Assembly: GCA_037903355.1 (NCBI GenBank)
Contig: JBAJFE010000026.1
Span: forward strand, 5,580,001 to 5,644,000
Direction: 5' to 3'
From: Trichuris trichiura
Lineage: Eukaryota > Nematoda > Enoplea > Trichinellida > Trichuridae
Length of the DNA: 64,000 nucleotides
Shown here: positions 48,304-60,508 of the stretch, piece by piece
How the letters are laid out: each line of letters opens with the position of its first letter
Position numbering within the stretch: the first letter of the stretch is position 1
Position numbers and translations under genes: made by a program
The notes under the pieces: model-generated
What the model saw: only the letters and a program-made list of their open reading frames with translations
Told to the model about the DNA's origin: nothing
The model's database searches: none

Positions 48304-48951
48304 AAGCTGAGCGCCTCCATTGCAATGGATATCATACTGCATAGCGCTCATGCTACGCGCTCACGTTTGTTATATCTTCCAATTTTGGGTGCTCCTGCTT
48401 TCCTTGCACAGCAATCACCATACATTATCACGTGCGTCGGTCACTTTACCCGTTATACTCGTAAGTATCAATTTCTAACAAGCTCACCCACTGGCTAACG
48501 ACAATGTCCATTGTCATCTAAGCTGAGCCCCTCCATTGCACCGAATATCATACTGCATAGCGCTCATGCTATGCGCTCACCTTCGTTATATCTTCCAACT
48601 TTGGGTGCTCGTGCTTTCCTTACACACCAGTTACCATACATTATCACGTGGGTCGATCACTTTACCCGTTATACTCGTAAGTATCAATTTCTAATAAGCT
48701 CACCCACTGGCTAACGACAATGTCCATTGTCATCTAAGCTGAGCCCCTCCATTGCACCGAATATCATACCGCAGAGCGCTCACGCTATGCGCTCACCTTC
48801 GTTATATCTTACAATTTTGGGTGCTCTTGCTTTCCTCGCGCACCAATCTTTCCTACGCATAGTAACCGTACATTGATTATCATGCGCTCGTCGGTGGACA
48901 CTTCACCGGTTATACTTGTAAAAGTGATTTGATTCATCCGCAAGTGGTAGC
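48304..48951 (+). repeat. 216-bp tandem repeat, about three copies
   Basis: AAGCTGAGC recurs at 48304, 48520 and 48736, an exact 216-bp period. Each copy contains ATATCATAC.GCA.AGCGCTCA and TTATATCTT.CAA.TTTGGGTGCTC; the latter phrase also recurs singly to about 49700. The third copy becomes divergent in its second half. Mirrored at 51858-52505; the related repeat in U1 has a 202-bp period. Confidence 0.88.
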
Positions 48952-50097
48952 TAATTATTTCTGATAAGCCAACCCATTCGCTGACTACATTATTTCAATT
49001 CATTATCATTGTTATATCTTACAATCTTGGCCGGTCTTCCTCATATCTTACAATCTCGGGTCCTCTTCCTTATATCTTACAATTTTGGGTGCTCTACGCA
49101 CAGCAATCTACAAAAGGGCATACGTTAATTCGAAAAGTGAAGCGACAACGTCGCCTTACTTACTTGTGAATGAAAACAGGCCGCGTGTGTCCGACGCGAT
49201 GAATTCGGTCGGCAGCTTGAAGCTTGCAGTTGAGGGAATTTAACGTTCCATTAAACCAACCCGTTCGCTAACCACAACACTTATTGAATAAACCGAACGT
49301 TATTTCAATTCATTTTGGGTGCTCCTGCTTTGCTGTTTTTCGCACACCAATGCCTTTCAATTTTGAAAACAAAAAGAGCACCTTGCAACTCTGGAAAGAT
49401 TCGTTGAACCGCGTGCGAACCAATGTCTTCGTAGTCAGCCATGGTTTTTTGAATTGCCGTTCGAAGTCCATGTCTATTCATTCGCCTAAATAAGTACTTT
49501 ACGAATCTACAAAATCTACAAACAGTTGAACAACAAACCTGGGGATCAGACTGCTCTGCTCCGATGCACTGTGACCCTTTTCGTCCGCTCCTCAGCGGAC
49601 ACTCTACCCGTTATAGTTAGCATCGTTATATCATACAATTTCGGGTCCTCTTCCTTATATCTTACAGTTTGGGTGCTCTACGCATACCAATCTACAAAAG
49701 CGCATGTCGCAAACCAATCCATGTCCGTTACGATCGACCACCTGAACGTAATAAACGCAGAAGTGAAGTAATTGTGAAGTGCTGTAGTTAAGTGATAAGC
49801 AGGTGCGGTTTTAAAGTAATTGTTAAATGATAAGCAGGTACATAAGTTGAGAAAACCAGGAGCTGCGGCGGCGTTCAAATATTGGTAACTGTAATTATTA
49901 GGGTACGCAGTACTAAAATTAGCATTAAGATTTATTTTTGTTTAGTAAATAAATTGCATTAAAAGTGACAAAATTCCTTTATTTGACAAAACTAAGAACT
50001 AAAAGAATTTTAATTAATTTAGTTAATTGACATTGGTTAGAATAAGAAACAAAATTACCAATTAGAATTAGGAGCACAATTATCCGATCTAAATCAT

Positions 50098-50240
50098 CAA
50101 ATAAGAGATGTACATGGATTTTTTGCCGTTCGTATTTGTCCAAAGCGGGTCAAAAAGCGAAAACACTTCTTTAAGTTCGTAGAAGGCGTAAAACCAAACA
50201 ACAGTTTGGCGAAGCTTTCGGCTCGTTCTTGAGCCATCGT
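50098..50240 (+). repeat. Repeat X, inner left copy
   Basis: Same orientation as the copy at 33927-34070. Its antisense strand has an open frame (MAQERAESFAKLLFGF, preceded by GKVEELHRGKNSVGGQ) that continues to the palindrome centre. This frame differs between the arms only in the innermost part. Confidence 0.8.
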
Positions 50241-50373
50241 CAGCACTCGCAGGAGTTGCCCTCCAACCGAGTTTTTCCCCCGGTGCAGCTCCTCCACCTT
50301 TCCAAGCCACGTGCTCACCTGTTTAGTCGAGCCTTGACCTGTCGAGGCTGCACACACATGTCTGGATCAGCTT

Positions 50374-50435
50374 TAGCAGATTGTGCATTCTGCGTTGTGC
50401 ATCCGCCGAAGACAGCCTCTAACGAAGTTGCTCGG
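50374..50435. other. Central spacer of the giant inverted repeat
   Basis: 62 bp (TAGCAGATTGTGCATTCTGC to GAAGTTGCTCGG) with no counterpart in either arm. It shows that the centre is not a perfect hairpin of the kind produced by a missed sequencing adaptor. Confidence 0.9.
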
Positions 50436-50568
50436 AAGCTGATCCAGCCATGTATGTGCAGCCTCGATAGGTCAAGGTTCGACCAAACAGATTCGCACGT
50501 GCCTTGGAAAGGTGGAGGAGCTGCACCGGGGGAAAAACTCGGTTGGAGGGCAACTCCTGCGAGTGCTG

Positions 50569-50711
50569 ACGATGGCTCAAGAACGAGCCGAAAGCTTCGC
50601 CAAACTGTTGTTTGGTTTTACGCCTTCTACGAACTTAAAGAAGTGTTTTCGCTTTTTGACCCGCTTTGGACAAATACGAACGGCAAAAAATCCATGTACA
50701 TCTCTTATTTG
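50569..50711 (-). repeat. Repeat X, inner right copy
   Basis: Inverted, identical mirror of 50098-50240. Confidence 0.85.
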
Positions 50712-53700
50712 ATGATTTAGATCGGATAATTGTGCTCCTAATTCTAATTGGTAATTTTGTTTCTTATTCTAACCAATGTCAATTAACTAAATTAATTAAA
50801 ATTCTTTTAGTTCTTAGTTTTGTCAAATAAAGGAATTTTGTCACTTTTAATGCAATTTATTTACTAAACAAAAATAAATCTTAATGCTAATTTTAGTACT
50901 GCGTACCCTAATAATTACAGTTACCAATATTTGAACGCCGCCGCAGCTCCTGGTTTTCTCAACTTATGTACCTGCTTATCATTTAACAATTACTTTAAAA
51001 CCGCACCTGCTTATCACTTAACTACAGCACTTCACAATTACTTCACTTCTGCGTTTATTACGTTCAGGTGGTCGATCGTAACGGACATGGATTGGTTTGC
51101 GACATGCGCTTTTGTAGATTGGTATGCGTAGAGCACCCAAACTGTAAGATATAAGGAAGAGGACCCGAAATTGTATGATATAACGATGCTAACTATAACG
51201 GGTAGAGTGTCCGCTGAGGAGCGGACGAAAAGGGTCACAGTGCATCGGAGCAGAGCAGTCTGATCCCCAGGTTTGTTGTTCAACTGTTTGTAGATTTTGT
51301 AGATTCGTAAAGTACTTATTTAGGCGAATGAATAGACATGGACTTCGAACGGCAATTCAAAAAACCATGGCTGACTACGAAGACATTGGTTCGCACGCGG
51401 TTCAACGAATCTTTCCAGAGTTGCAAGGTGCTCTTTTTGTTTTCAAAATTGAAAGGCATTGGTGTGCGAAAAACAGCAAAGCAGGAGCACCCAAAATGAA
51501 TTGAAATAACGTTCGGTTTATTCAATAAGTGTTGTGGTTAGCGAACGGGTTGGTTTAATGGAACGTTAAATTCCCTCAACTGCAAGCTTCAAGCTGCCGA
51601 CCGAATTCATCGCGTCGGACACACGCGGCCTGTTTTCATTCACAAGTAAGTAAGGCGACGTTGTCGCTTCACTTTTCGAATTAACGTATGCCCTTTTGTA
51701 GATTGCTGTGCGTAGAGCACCCAAAATTGTAAGATATAAGGAAGAGGACCCGAGATTGTAAGATATGAGGAAGACCGGCCAAGATTGTAAGATATAACAA
51801 TGATAATGAATTGAAATAATGTAGTCAGCGAATGGGTTGGCTTATCAGAAATAATTAGCTACCACTTGCGGATGAATCAAATCACTTTTACAAGTATAAC
51901 CGGTGAAGTGTCCACCGACGAGCGCATGATAATCAATGTACGGTTACTATGCGTAGGAAAGATTGGTGCGCGAGGAAAGCAAGAGCACCCAAAATTGTAA
52001 GATATAACGAAGGTGAGCGCATAGCGTGAGCGCTCTGCGGTATGATATTCGGTGCAATGGAGGGGCTCAGCTTAGATGACAATGGACATTGTCGTTAGCC
52101 AGTGGGTGAGCTTATTAGAAATTGATACTTACGAGTATAACGGGTAAAGTGATCGACCCACGTGATAATGTATGGTAACTGGTGTGTAAGGAAAGCACGA
52201 GCACCCAAAGTTGGAAGATATAACGAAGGTGAGCGCATAGCATGAGCGCTATGCAGTATGATATTCGGTGCAATGGAGGGGCTCAGCTTAGATGACAATG
52301 GACATTGTCGTTAGCCAGTGGGTGAGCTTGTTAGAAATTGATACTTACGAGTATAACGGGTAAAGTGACCGACGCACGTGATAATGTATGGTGATTGCTG
52401 TGCAAGGAAAGCAGGAGCACCCAAAATTGGAAGATATAACAAACGTGAGCGCGTAGCATGAGCGCTATGCAGTATGATATCCATTGCAATGGAGGCGCTC
52501 AGCTTGAATGACTTGCAATTCCTTTTTAAATTGGAGAATCACGCTTCGTCGTCCGCCGATTCTCAGGTCAGAGGACGCGCGTTTCTTCAGCAGTGTTAAG
52601 TTGAACAGTCGCCTAGCAGAGGTGAAGGCACTCATTGAAACGATTCAAGATGTGCAAAAAACCGCAAGGACCAATGAATTGGAATAAAGGTCAGCGGTTA
52701 CTTGGAAATAATTAGTTGGTGATTTCCGACAATGGTTACCGGCTGAAAAGGGTCGAGCCGGTGTGATCCTCAAGTTCAACTGTTTGTACCAGATTTCTTG
52801 GCTCCCTATGTTATTAGCGTTAACTTGCGAATCCTTTCTGAATTTTCAGGTCGGGGGACGCGCAGTATTAAACAGTCGCGCAGTAAAAATTTTGTACAAA
52901 TTTGAACATTTCTCATTCTTACCGCTATCTGCTTTTCCCTAAGCTACAATTCGCCAGCTTCTCAGAACTTACCGACACGTACGCGCAAACAGGCGTCTCT
53001 GCAAGCGAAACGATTCCACGCCACCTAGCGCAGTAGTCCAAGGTCATCAAAAAAATTGCATGCAGATTTTGCGAAACCAAGCTTGCTTGAACTTGTGCCA
53101 AACTTATGCGAAGAATCCAAACAAACACAGCAATGAACTACTTGCATTGCAACTTCAGCACAGCTCATTGAACCAATCCGTGAAAGTGAGTCAGCTCGTG
53201 TTAGGATAGCGTTTCCACTCCTGCAAAAGAAATGCATTGGTGCGCTTGCTTTACATGGAGCAGAATGTCCTTACAACCAACTCTAATTACAAAATGAAGC
53301 AGAAAGAAAGCGAACAGTAAATCCTTTCAGGATTAACTGATTAACTGTGATTACTTCAACCACTGTCGCGAAATAGCCAAACCAACGCTTTCATCCGAAG
53401 TAAAAGACTGACAACAGAGCTAAAATCTCCAGCAATCAACTTCCCGCCTCTAACTCAAGTCATTGTTTGAAGAGCAGAGAAGCTCACTGAACAGAGTGAA
53501 CGCCAATTGAACGCTTGAAAGTGGGCCAGCTCAGGAACAGACGCTATAAATGTTAGTAATGCGTTTCCACCTCGGCAAATCAGAAACATCGGAACTACTG
53601 ATCTCCAAACGAGATTCAATTTTCATGAAAAGAGAATAACATTACAGCCATCTTTCGTTATGTTTAACGCTGATTACCACCAAACACTTTCAGGATGAAT

Positions 53701-56249
53701 AAAGCGCACCTCAACCATTGTGCTTAAGAAATGCAAATTATTTTGGCACTTCAAGATTAACCTTTCACTGCCTACGCAAGGTCGGCTGTCGCGAAATTAC
53801 AGTTTCCATCACTTTGGTTACCGATAGTTGATCCAAAGGAAGATCGATGCGGGAAGGACTACTGTTGCCCAACCAAATAACTACTGCCACAACCAGTTGA
53901 CTGGCAGCCGCCGGTTTTAAAATGCCCTCTCAGACGAATCATAAGCTCAAACTCCAGTTGTAAAAAAACAATTGTTTGAACTCCATTCAAGCGACAAGGA
54001 GCAATCTTTTCACAGGCACATGAATTGCCGCTGATAATTTGACAACGTCAAGGCGCTCCCTTTGGAAACCTCTACAGACAATACACAGTCCCATAGAGAA
54101 CTATTGATAACCATACCTCAAACAACAGCATCCTGGAACAACAGAGCAAATGGAAACTAGTGGCCAGGGGATAAATGTTCATAGACTTACCGGCGACGAG
54201 ATCAACTTTGTTCAAGCCTTTATGATGGGTGGACATGTAAAAGCGTATCTACTTCACCCAGCTGTATAGACGGGTTCAGTTTCTCCAGTAAGCGAAGTTT
54301 AACAGTTTTCCATTGTTTTTCACAAGTTGTCCTTCGCAGAAAGTTATCGGTGCAGGAAAACTCCGCTCTCGCAAAGAGTGCCCTAATAAAGCACAGGTGT
54401 TCAAGTGAGGACGCCAAATGCCACCAAGATAAAGTCACTGGAACGTCACTGGAAACTGTTAGTTACATAGGATACTTCAACGAAAAAGCTTACAGTGCTT
54501 ACGCACCCTCAGCAGTGACCGCTTTCCAGCTTGTCTTGCCTCCAGTTTTGACAGTCTCACGCAGAATCTCATGCACAGCCACAAATAAATGCAAATTCGT
54601 ATGAAAACAAGCACTGTCACAAGACGCTGGAAATGATCAACACTATCAGGAGCAAATGGACATTAGTCGTGTGTTCAAGCATGACCAAGTGGAAATACAA
54701 ATTTCCAGTGCATACTGCCCTCCGCACACTAATAGAAACACATGATTCTTCGCCGCGTGCTCCATAACTGTAGCATACTAAACAACAGTTGAACATTGCC
54801 GTAAAAATGCATCAGGAGGACTTCCACGATGTTCTATACACAGCAAAAGCACAAACGACGAACAGACTCCATCAAAACACAACAGGGTCGAGAAGAGCGA
54901 CTTCCATTTTTGCTATTCAGCATTTGTTTTAATCACACACAGTCGTTCCCTAGGCAACATTTTGGCCATTTCCTTTAGTTGATTATGTGGGAGTTGTGAT
55001 ACAGTAACAAGGATGATCAAGTCCTTGCGATGATTAGGAAACGTCAAATTTCACAAAGCTCCATTTTTTTTTTCAACAGACCTAAACGGGTCTATTCTGG
55101 AATTCAAGCAACATTGGCAGTGGAACAGACCGACCTGCTCAGGTCATGGCGTTTCAAGAAAGGGTGCACTTACGTCTCTGATGGACATTGACGTAGAGAG
55201 TTTGATACACCTAAGAACTTCACGAATCGCCTAACCATTGTTGCCATGGAGAGTAAAGGAGAACCTCCAATAGTACCGCACATGTTGAACAGCACGCAAT
55301 ATACTCGACGATATCAACAAACAGCATTCACAAGAGATGTTAAGAGGACCTGCGGTCAACAAAACTTCAGAGAAAAAAGTCCATCGGTGATATAGAGGGA
55401 ACAAACACCAGTTCCATTCTGCACAGCACACCTCTTGCATGACCTCGCAAAGCAACCAACATAAATGGACATAGCATAAAGATATGCCGCTTAAGGCGCA
55501 TATAACTACTGCTGGAACAAGTTCATTCTGTACTAAACCTAGCGAATCCAGCATAAGCAGCCTGAACAGTTAATAGACCTTGTCATAACGTTTCCACTGG
55601 TAGAAGTACTTGCTGAAAGCGCCAGATTGGCTTAACATCCATAATGCTTAATCCAATACACTTGGCAATATCGCGTGGCACGCGTTACAGACGGTGAGAA
55701 AAAGAGGAAAACTGACTCTACTCTTGTCTGATAACTCTGTTCGAGAAGAACTAATGATTCCTTGCATAACCTCGGGAAGCAACATAAATGAATATCGCAC
55801 GAAGATATGCTGCTTAAGGCGGATACAACCACTGCTGGAACTAGTTCATTCTGAGTACTAAACTTTGCGAATCCAGCATAAGCAGTCTGAACAGTTAATA
55901 GTCCTTGTCATAACTTTTCCACTGGTACAAGTACTTGCTGAAAGCGCCAGATTGGCTTAACATCCATAATGCTTAATCCAATACACTTTTCAGTCTCGCA
56001 TGGCAGGCGTTACGGACAGTGTTAAACGGAGGAAAACTAACTCTACTCTTGTCCGAAAACTCCGTTCGAGAAGAGGTAATGATTCCTTGCAGAACACTCG
56101 ATACGCTTGAAACCATAATGGCTCTGCAAGTTGAACACTGAAACAGTTGGACATGTGGAGAAACGGTACTCTCCTGAGCAGCATTGGCAGGAATAAACTT
56201 CCGGAAAAACGGGAATGGGAAAGCTTTTTGAGGTTACGTTAGTATTCAA
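50712..56249 (-). repeat. Repeat unit U3 (right arm)
   Basis: Mirror of 44560-50097, including the 216-bp (51858-52505) and 325-bp (55439-56088) tandem repeats. One difference from the left arm was noted at 53761 (left partner 47048). Confidence 0.8.
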
Positions 56250-56668
56250 ACGTCCATTGCGTCTTCAAGGGACTTTAAAACACGTATTCACAAAATCTTA
56301 CGAAAGTTCCATTGCTTCATCACATAGACGGCCATAAAAAACCAGTCTACAAAACTCGATGCCATCAGCAATCCACTGACTAGAGACATGGGCATAAACA
56401 TCACCACTGAGTAGTCAGTCGTTTCACTGGCATAGCTCAGGCATAGTCGTTTCACTGGCTTCAGTTCCATTGCTTCATTCACACTGACGGCCACTACCAG
56501 CGGTGACCCGTATATATACCTTTTCTCTGAGTAAATACCTCGGGGCATTGCATAATTGTTTGTTTGCCACGTGGTTCCCTAATTGTCGAAGTAAAATGAT
56601 TGGTCAGTTTGGCCACGGCTGACCTCGGTGACCTGCCTCGTGACCACCGTGGTCACATGAGCACTTGT

Positions 56669-58261
56669 TTATTACACATAGATTATGACTAATCAATCGA
56701 CAATGCGGAAATGGAAACAACACATGAGTGTTAGTTACCATTCGTTCATACCCATCACTGTGGAGGTAAACCTGCTGTTAGACTTCAACTGGCAGTGAAA
56801 TTGAAATTGGCTACAGACAATGGAAGTTTTTCTCGCTGCGATTAAGTTGAACAGGTGCCCTCTCAGCCGAAGAGTAAAGACAGTAGACTCAGTGGAATAA
56901 ACGCTTTTCCACTAACCAAGTATGGCGAAATTACTACGATGAGAGCGGGCACAGGAAAAGAACTCAAACTCGTGCAAAGGTGTTCCGTTTGGATTTGCAG
57001 TTTTGCCGTCTAGGCGGATACACTAAACATATCTCTCTTCATTGCAGTATACTTAAATTTACTAAAAAGTTGGAACAATCTAAATATTCTCACACATATG
57101 CTCACACATTCACATTTTCCAATTCTCCATGGCCCTCCTGACTAGGACTCACAGTGTCTACAGCAAGAATTCCAACCTCCCCTTTAAAATTTTTACAAAT
57201 AACGGGACATGTATGTTTCCTTATTCTTCCGTAAAAGCCTAAAGACAAAGACTGTCGGTGGACGTACTCAGCGTGGTTTTGCTCCCTACTACTTAGGGCA
57301 AGCATGCACAATAGTAGCGCGTACTATGAATTTAAAAACGTTATCATTTGTTTGACGTGCACACACAAAAACTTTTGTATTAAAAAGAAAAGATTGCATA
57401 TTCTTCCTGGTAGTCAGCAGCAACAAGACACTGCTGCATTTTCATTGTAGCATTGCCATCATCGGAAGCCTGCTGATTCCTAAACTCTTCACAGCATGCA
57501 GTATACACTGAATGTTCAGCGTAAGTTTTACGTTGCTGTTTGCTGATGCAGAAGATCGCCGTTCTTCACTGCACTACGTGTGCAGCTCAATAAAACACAC
57601 ACATGTTCTTAACATTTGTAGGCCCAAGTTACCCTTCCGTTCAAAATTCCTTGGAGCCAAGGAAAGTAACGCATGCGAATGACATACCAATACCGTCGAC
57701 ATACAGGGCGTACGCACAGCCTCTTATTTTCTGGACAGCACATCAACTCATACATTCAAGGGATGCATTCGCAACGAGACCTGCTACCAAATTATTCAAC
57801 AGAAAAAACGTTACAGGGTACGTACCTACAAAGCAAGCAGTTTTATCGAAGCCTTTTCAGGTATTGCGTTATCCAGCTACTTCAAAGTCCACTGACATTT
57901 GAGCAATAGTCTGCGGCCATTGGTTAAGCGATGAATACATTCAACAGAACAAACCGAGCTCCAATACATTTGACAAGAAAAACAATTTGTGCTCACAGTT
58001 TCTGCAAGAAATTCATTTGCAAGGATGACCACCACGTGCGTATCGCAAAAAATTCCAGAGTATTCTTAGTACGTGTAAAAATGTGCAAAAATGACTTTGT
58101 GAAAAGAAAACGATTGCAAGCCAGCTGTCATTCTTTTCATAGTGGTCCAAGATGGTCAAACGAAAGTGCGTGTAGGTTGTGCAAAACCTTACATATCCAG
58201 CATAACAGTCGGTGTACTTTCCTTATGAATCAAAAATTGACCGACATGAGCAAACGCGGCG
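56669..58261. other. Unique segment (right arm)
   Basis: Mirror of 42548-44140. The 123-aa frame lies on the plus strand at 57931-58302, with the same protein as in the left arm. Confidence 0.55.
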
Positions 58262-59888
58262 AAATAGCCAAACCAATGCTTTCATCCGTAGGAAAAGACT
58301 GACCACAGAGGTAAAATGTCCACCAATCTACTTCCCGCCTCTAACTCAAGCCATTGCTTGAAGAGCAGAGAACCCCACTGAACAGAATGAACCGACGTTG
58401 AGCGCTTGAAAGTGGGCCAGCTCGGGAACGGACACTTTAAATGTTAGTAAAGCGTTTCCCCGTTGGCAAATCAGAAACATCCGAACTACTGATCTCCAAA
58501 CGAGCTTCAATTTTCATGAAAGGAGAATAACCTTACAGCAATCTTTCGCTCTAATTACAGAATAAAGCAGAAAGAAAAATGTCCAACGCTGATTACCACC
58601 AAATACTTTCAGGATGAATAAAGCGCACTTCAACCACTGTGGTTAAGAAATGCAAACTATTTTGGCAGTTCAAGATGAAGCTTTCACTACCCACGCAAAG
58701 TCAGCAGCTGTAAATTAACAGTTTGCATTGTTTCGGTTTCAGAGTTTTGATCCAAGGAAAGACCGATGCAGGAAGGACTGTTGCTGCCCAACCAAATAAC
58801 TAGTGCCATAAACAGATGACCGGCAAGCGATTGTTTTAAAATGTCCTCCCAGACAAATCATAAGCTCAAACACCAGTTGTAAAAAAAAACAATCGTTTGA
58901 ACTGCATTCAAGCGACAAGGAGCAATCTTTTCACAGGCACATGAATTGCTGCTGATAATTTGACAACGTCAAGGCGCTCCCTTTGAAAACCTCTACAGAC
59001 GATAGACAGTCCCATAGCAAACTATTGATGACCATACCTTGAACAACAGCACAGTGCAACAACAAAGCAAATGGAAACTACTGGCCAGGGGATAAATGTT
59101 CATAGACTAACCGGCTACGAGGTCAACTTTGTTCAAGCCTTTATGATGGGTGGACATGTAAAAGCGTATCTACTTCACCCAGCTGTATAGACGGCTTCTG
59201 CTTCTCTAGTGAGCTACGTTTGACAGTTTTCCTTCTCATCCACAAGTTGTTCTTCGAATCAAATTACCGATGCAACAAGTTGCCGCTCTCGTAAGGAGTC
59301 CCTTGATAAGGCGCATGTGTTCGACTCAGACACCAAATGCCACCAAAACAAAGTTCACTGAAAGCCTTTGGTTACATGGAATACTTAAACGAAAACCTTC
59401 CCCTCCTTACGCACACCCAAATCATTGCGAACTCATTTGAAAACACAGCACTGTTTCATGACGCTGGAAATGACGAACGATATCAGGAACACATGGAGAT
59501 TAGTCATGTGTTCAAACATCGGCAAAGAGGAACTACAAATTTCCGGTGCATACTGCACTCCGCCCTCTAACAGAAACGCACGATTCTTCACCGTGTGCTC
59601 CATAACTGTAGCAAACTAAACAATAGTTCAACATTGTCGCAAAAGTGCATCGGGAGGACTTCCACGATGTTCTGCACGGAGCAAAAGCGCAAGCGACGAA
59701 CAGACTCCATCAAAACACAACAGGGTCGACAAGAGCTACTTTCATTTTTGCTATTCAGCATCTGGTTCGATCACCCACAATCGTTCCCTCAGCAATACTT
59801 TGGTCATTTCCTTCAGTTGACTTTGAGAGAGTTGTCTTACAGTAACAAAGACGATCAACTTCTTAGACTGACAAGAAACATCTCTCTG
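58262..59888 (-). repeat. Repeat unit U2 (right arm)
   Basis: Mirror of 40921-42547. The AT-rich spacer 59889-60508 follows and mirrors 40301-40920. Confidence 0.8.
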
Positions 59889-60508
59889 TAAACATACTTA
59901 CCAGGTAAGTATAGTTTTGCAGAAAGATGTAACTCCAATTTAGAGCTGTTAATGAAAGTGTTTTTAAATTTATTTTGCCATACTTTTAACACACCATGTT
60001 ATACTTTACTTTTAGCAAACTCCTAGCTAGAATTATCCTGCCACGGTGAAGGTGAGGTAAAAAAATTGAAATTTTAGGTGGAGGCCATGGGTGAAGTAAA
60101 ACAAAATTAGAATTTTAATCAAGAGGGGTTAAAATTAGAGTTAAGAATGAACAACAATAATTAAAAAGTAAGAATAATACCTGCTTTAAGTAAGGAAATT
60201 AGTTTGAAGAAACTGTCAATTAATGAGAGAGGAGATTAGTTTCAGGAAACTGTCAACTAGTAATGACAATGAATTGTAGGAATTTCTTGTTAAATTACTT
60301 AAGCGTTGAGGTTGCTGGCCGCAGCCTAAAATAATTCTGAATCTTCATATTTGAAATATCTGGAAAACTATTTGTTAATATATTTCGCTAATACAAATTC
60401 GGAAAATAGAATGCATATTTTGGTGTAATTTTTGTGATGACGGTGATTTCAATCGAATGAATTGTGTTTCTAATTCTTCATAAATAGGTAGACGTTTATA
60501 ATTCTAAT

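Larger units (their letters stand above)
44560..50097 (+). repeat. Repeat unit U3 (left arm)
   Basis: Direct-orientation homologue of U1, longer at its start because of a 325-bp tandem duplication. It ends where repeat X begins (50098). Short frames include 45255-45578 and 47572-47784; corresponding frames in U1 are disrupted or different, so coding is unlikely. Confidence 0.75.
36802..50373. repeat. Giant inverted repeat, left arm
   Basis: The reverse complement of 50436-64000. For paired positions the coordinates sum to 100809 from the centre out to about 37530, showing no net length change over 12.8 kb; beyond a 7-bp indel near 37535 the sum becomes 100802. Between 37655 and 50306 the arms are almost identical (three differences found in spot checks: 40724/60085, 47048/53761, 38133/62676). 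The innermost 67 bp (50307-50373) have 9 mismatches, and the outer part (36802-37654) differs at roughly 6% by eye. Confidence 0.95.

Noticed and set aside
35101..50097. U units as a coding mobile element such as a Polinton
   Set aside because: Short frames are not conserved between U1, U2 and U3 and no polymerase, integrase or capsid motif was seen on either strand.
50341..50460. Palindrome as a simple missed-adaptor sequencing artefact
   Set aside because: The 62-bp unpaired spacer and the graded mismatches in the innermost and outer arms are not expected from a read folding back on itself. Assembly collapse of the core remains possible.
50229..50720. 163-aa frame spanning the palindrome centre
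   Set aside because: It reads through the spacer and into the inverted arm, so its two halves derive from opposite strands of the same sequence. It is most likely a by-product of the palindrome.
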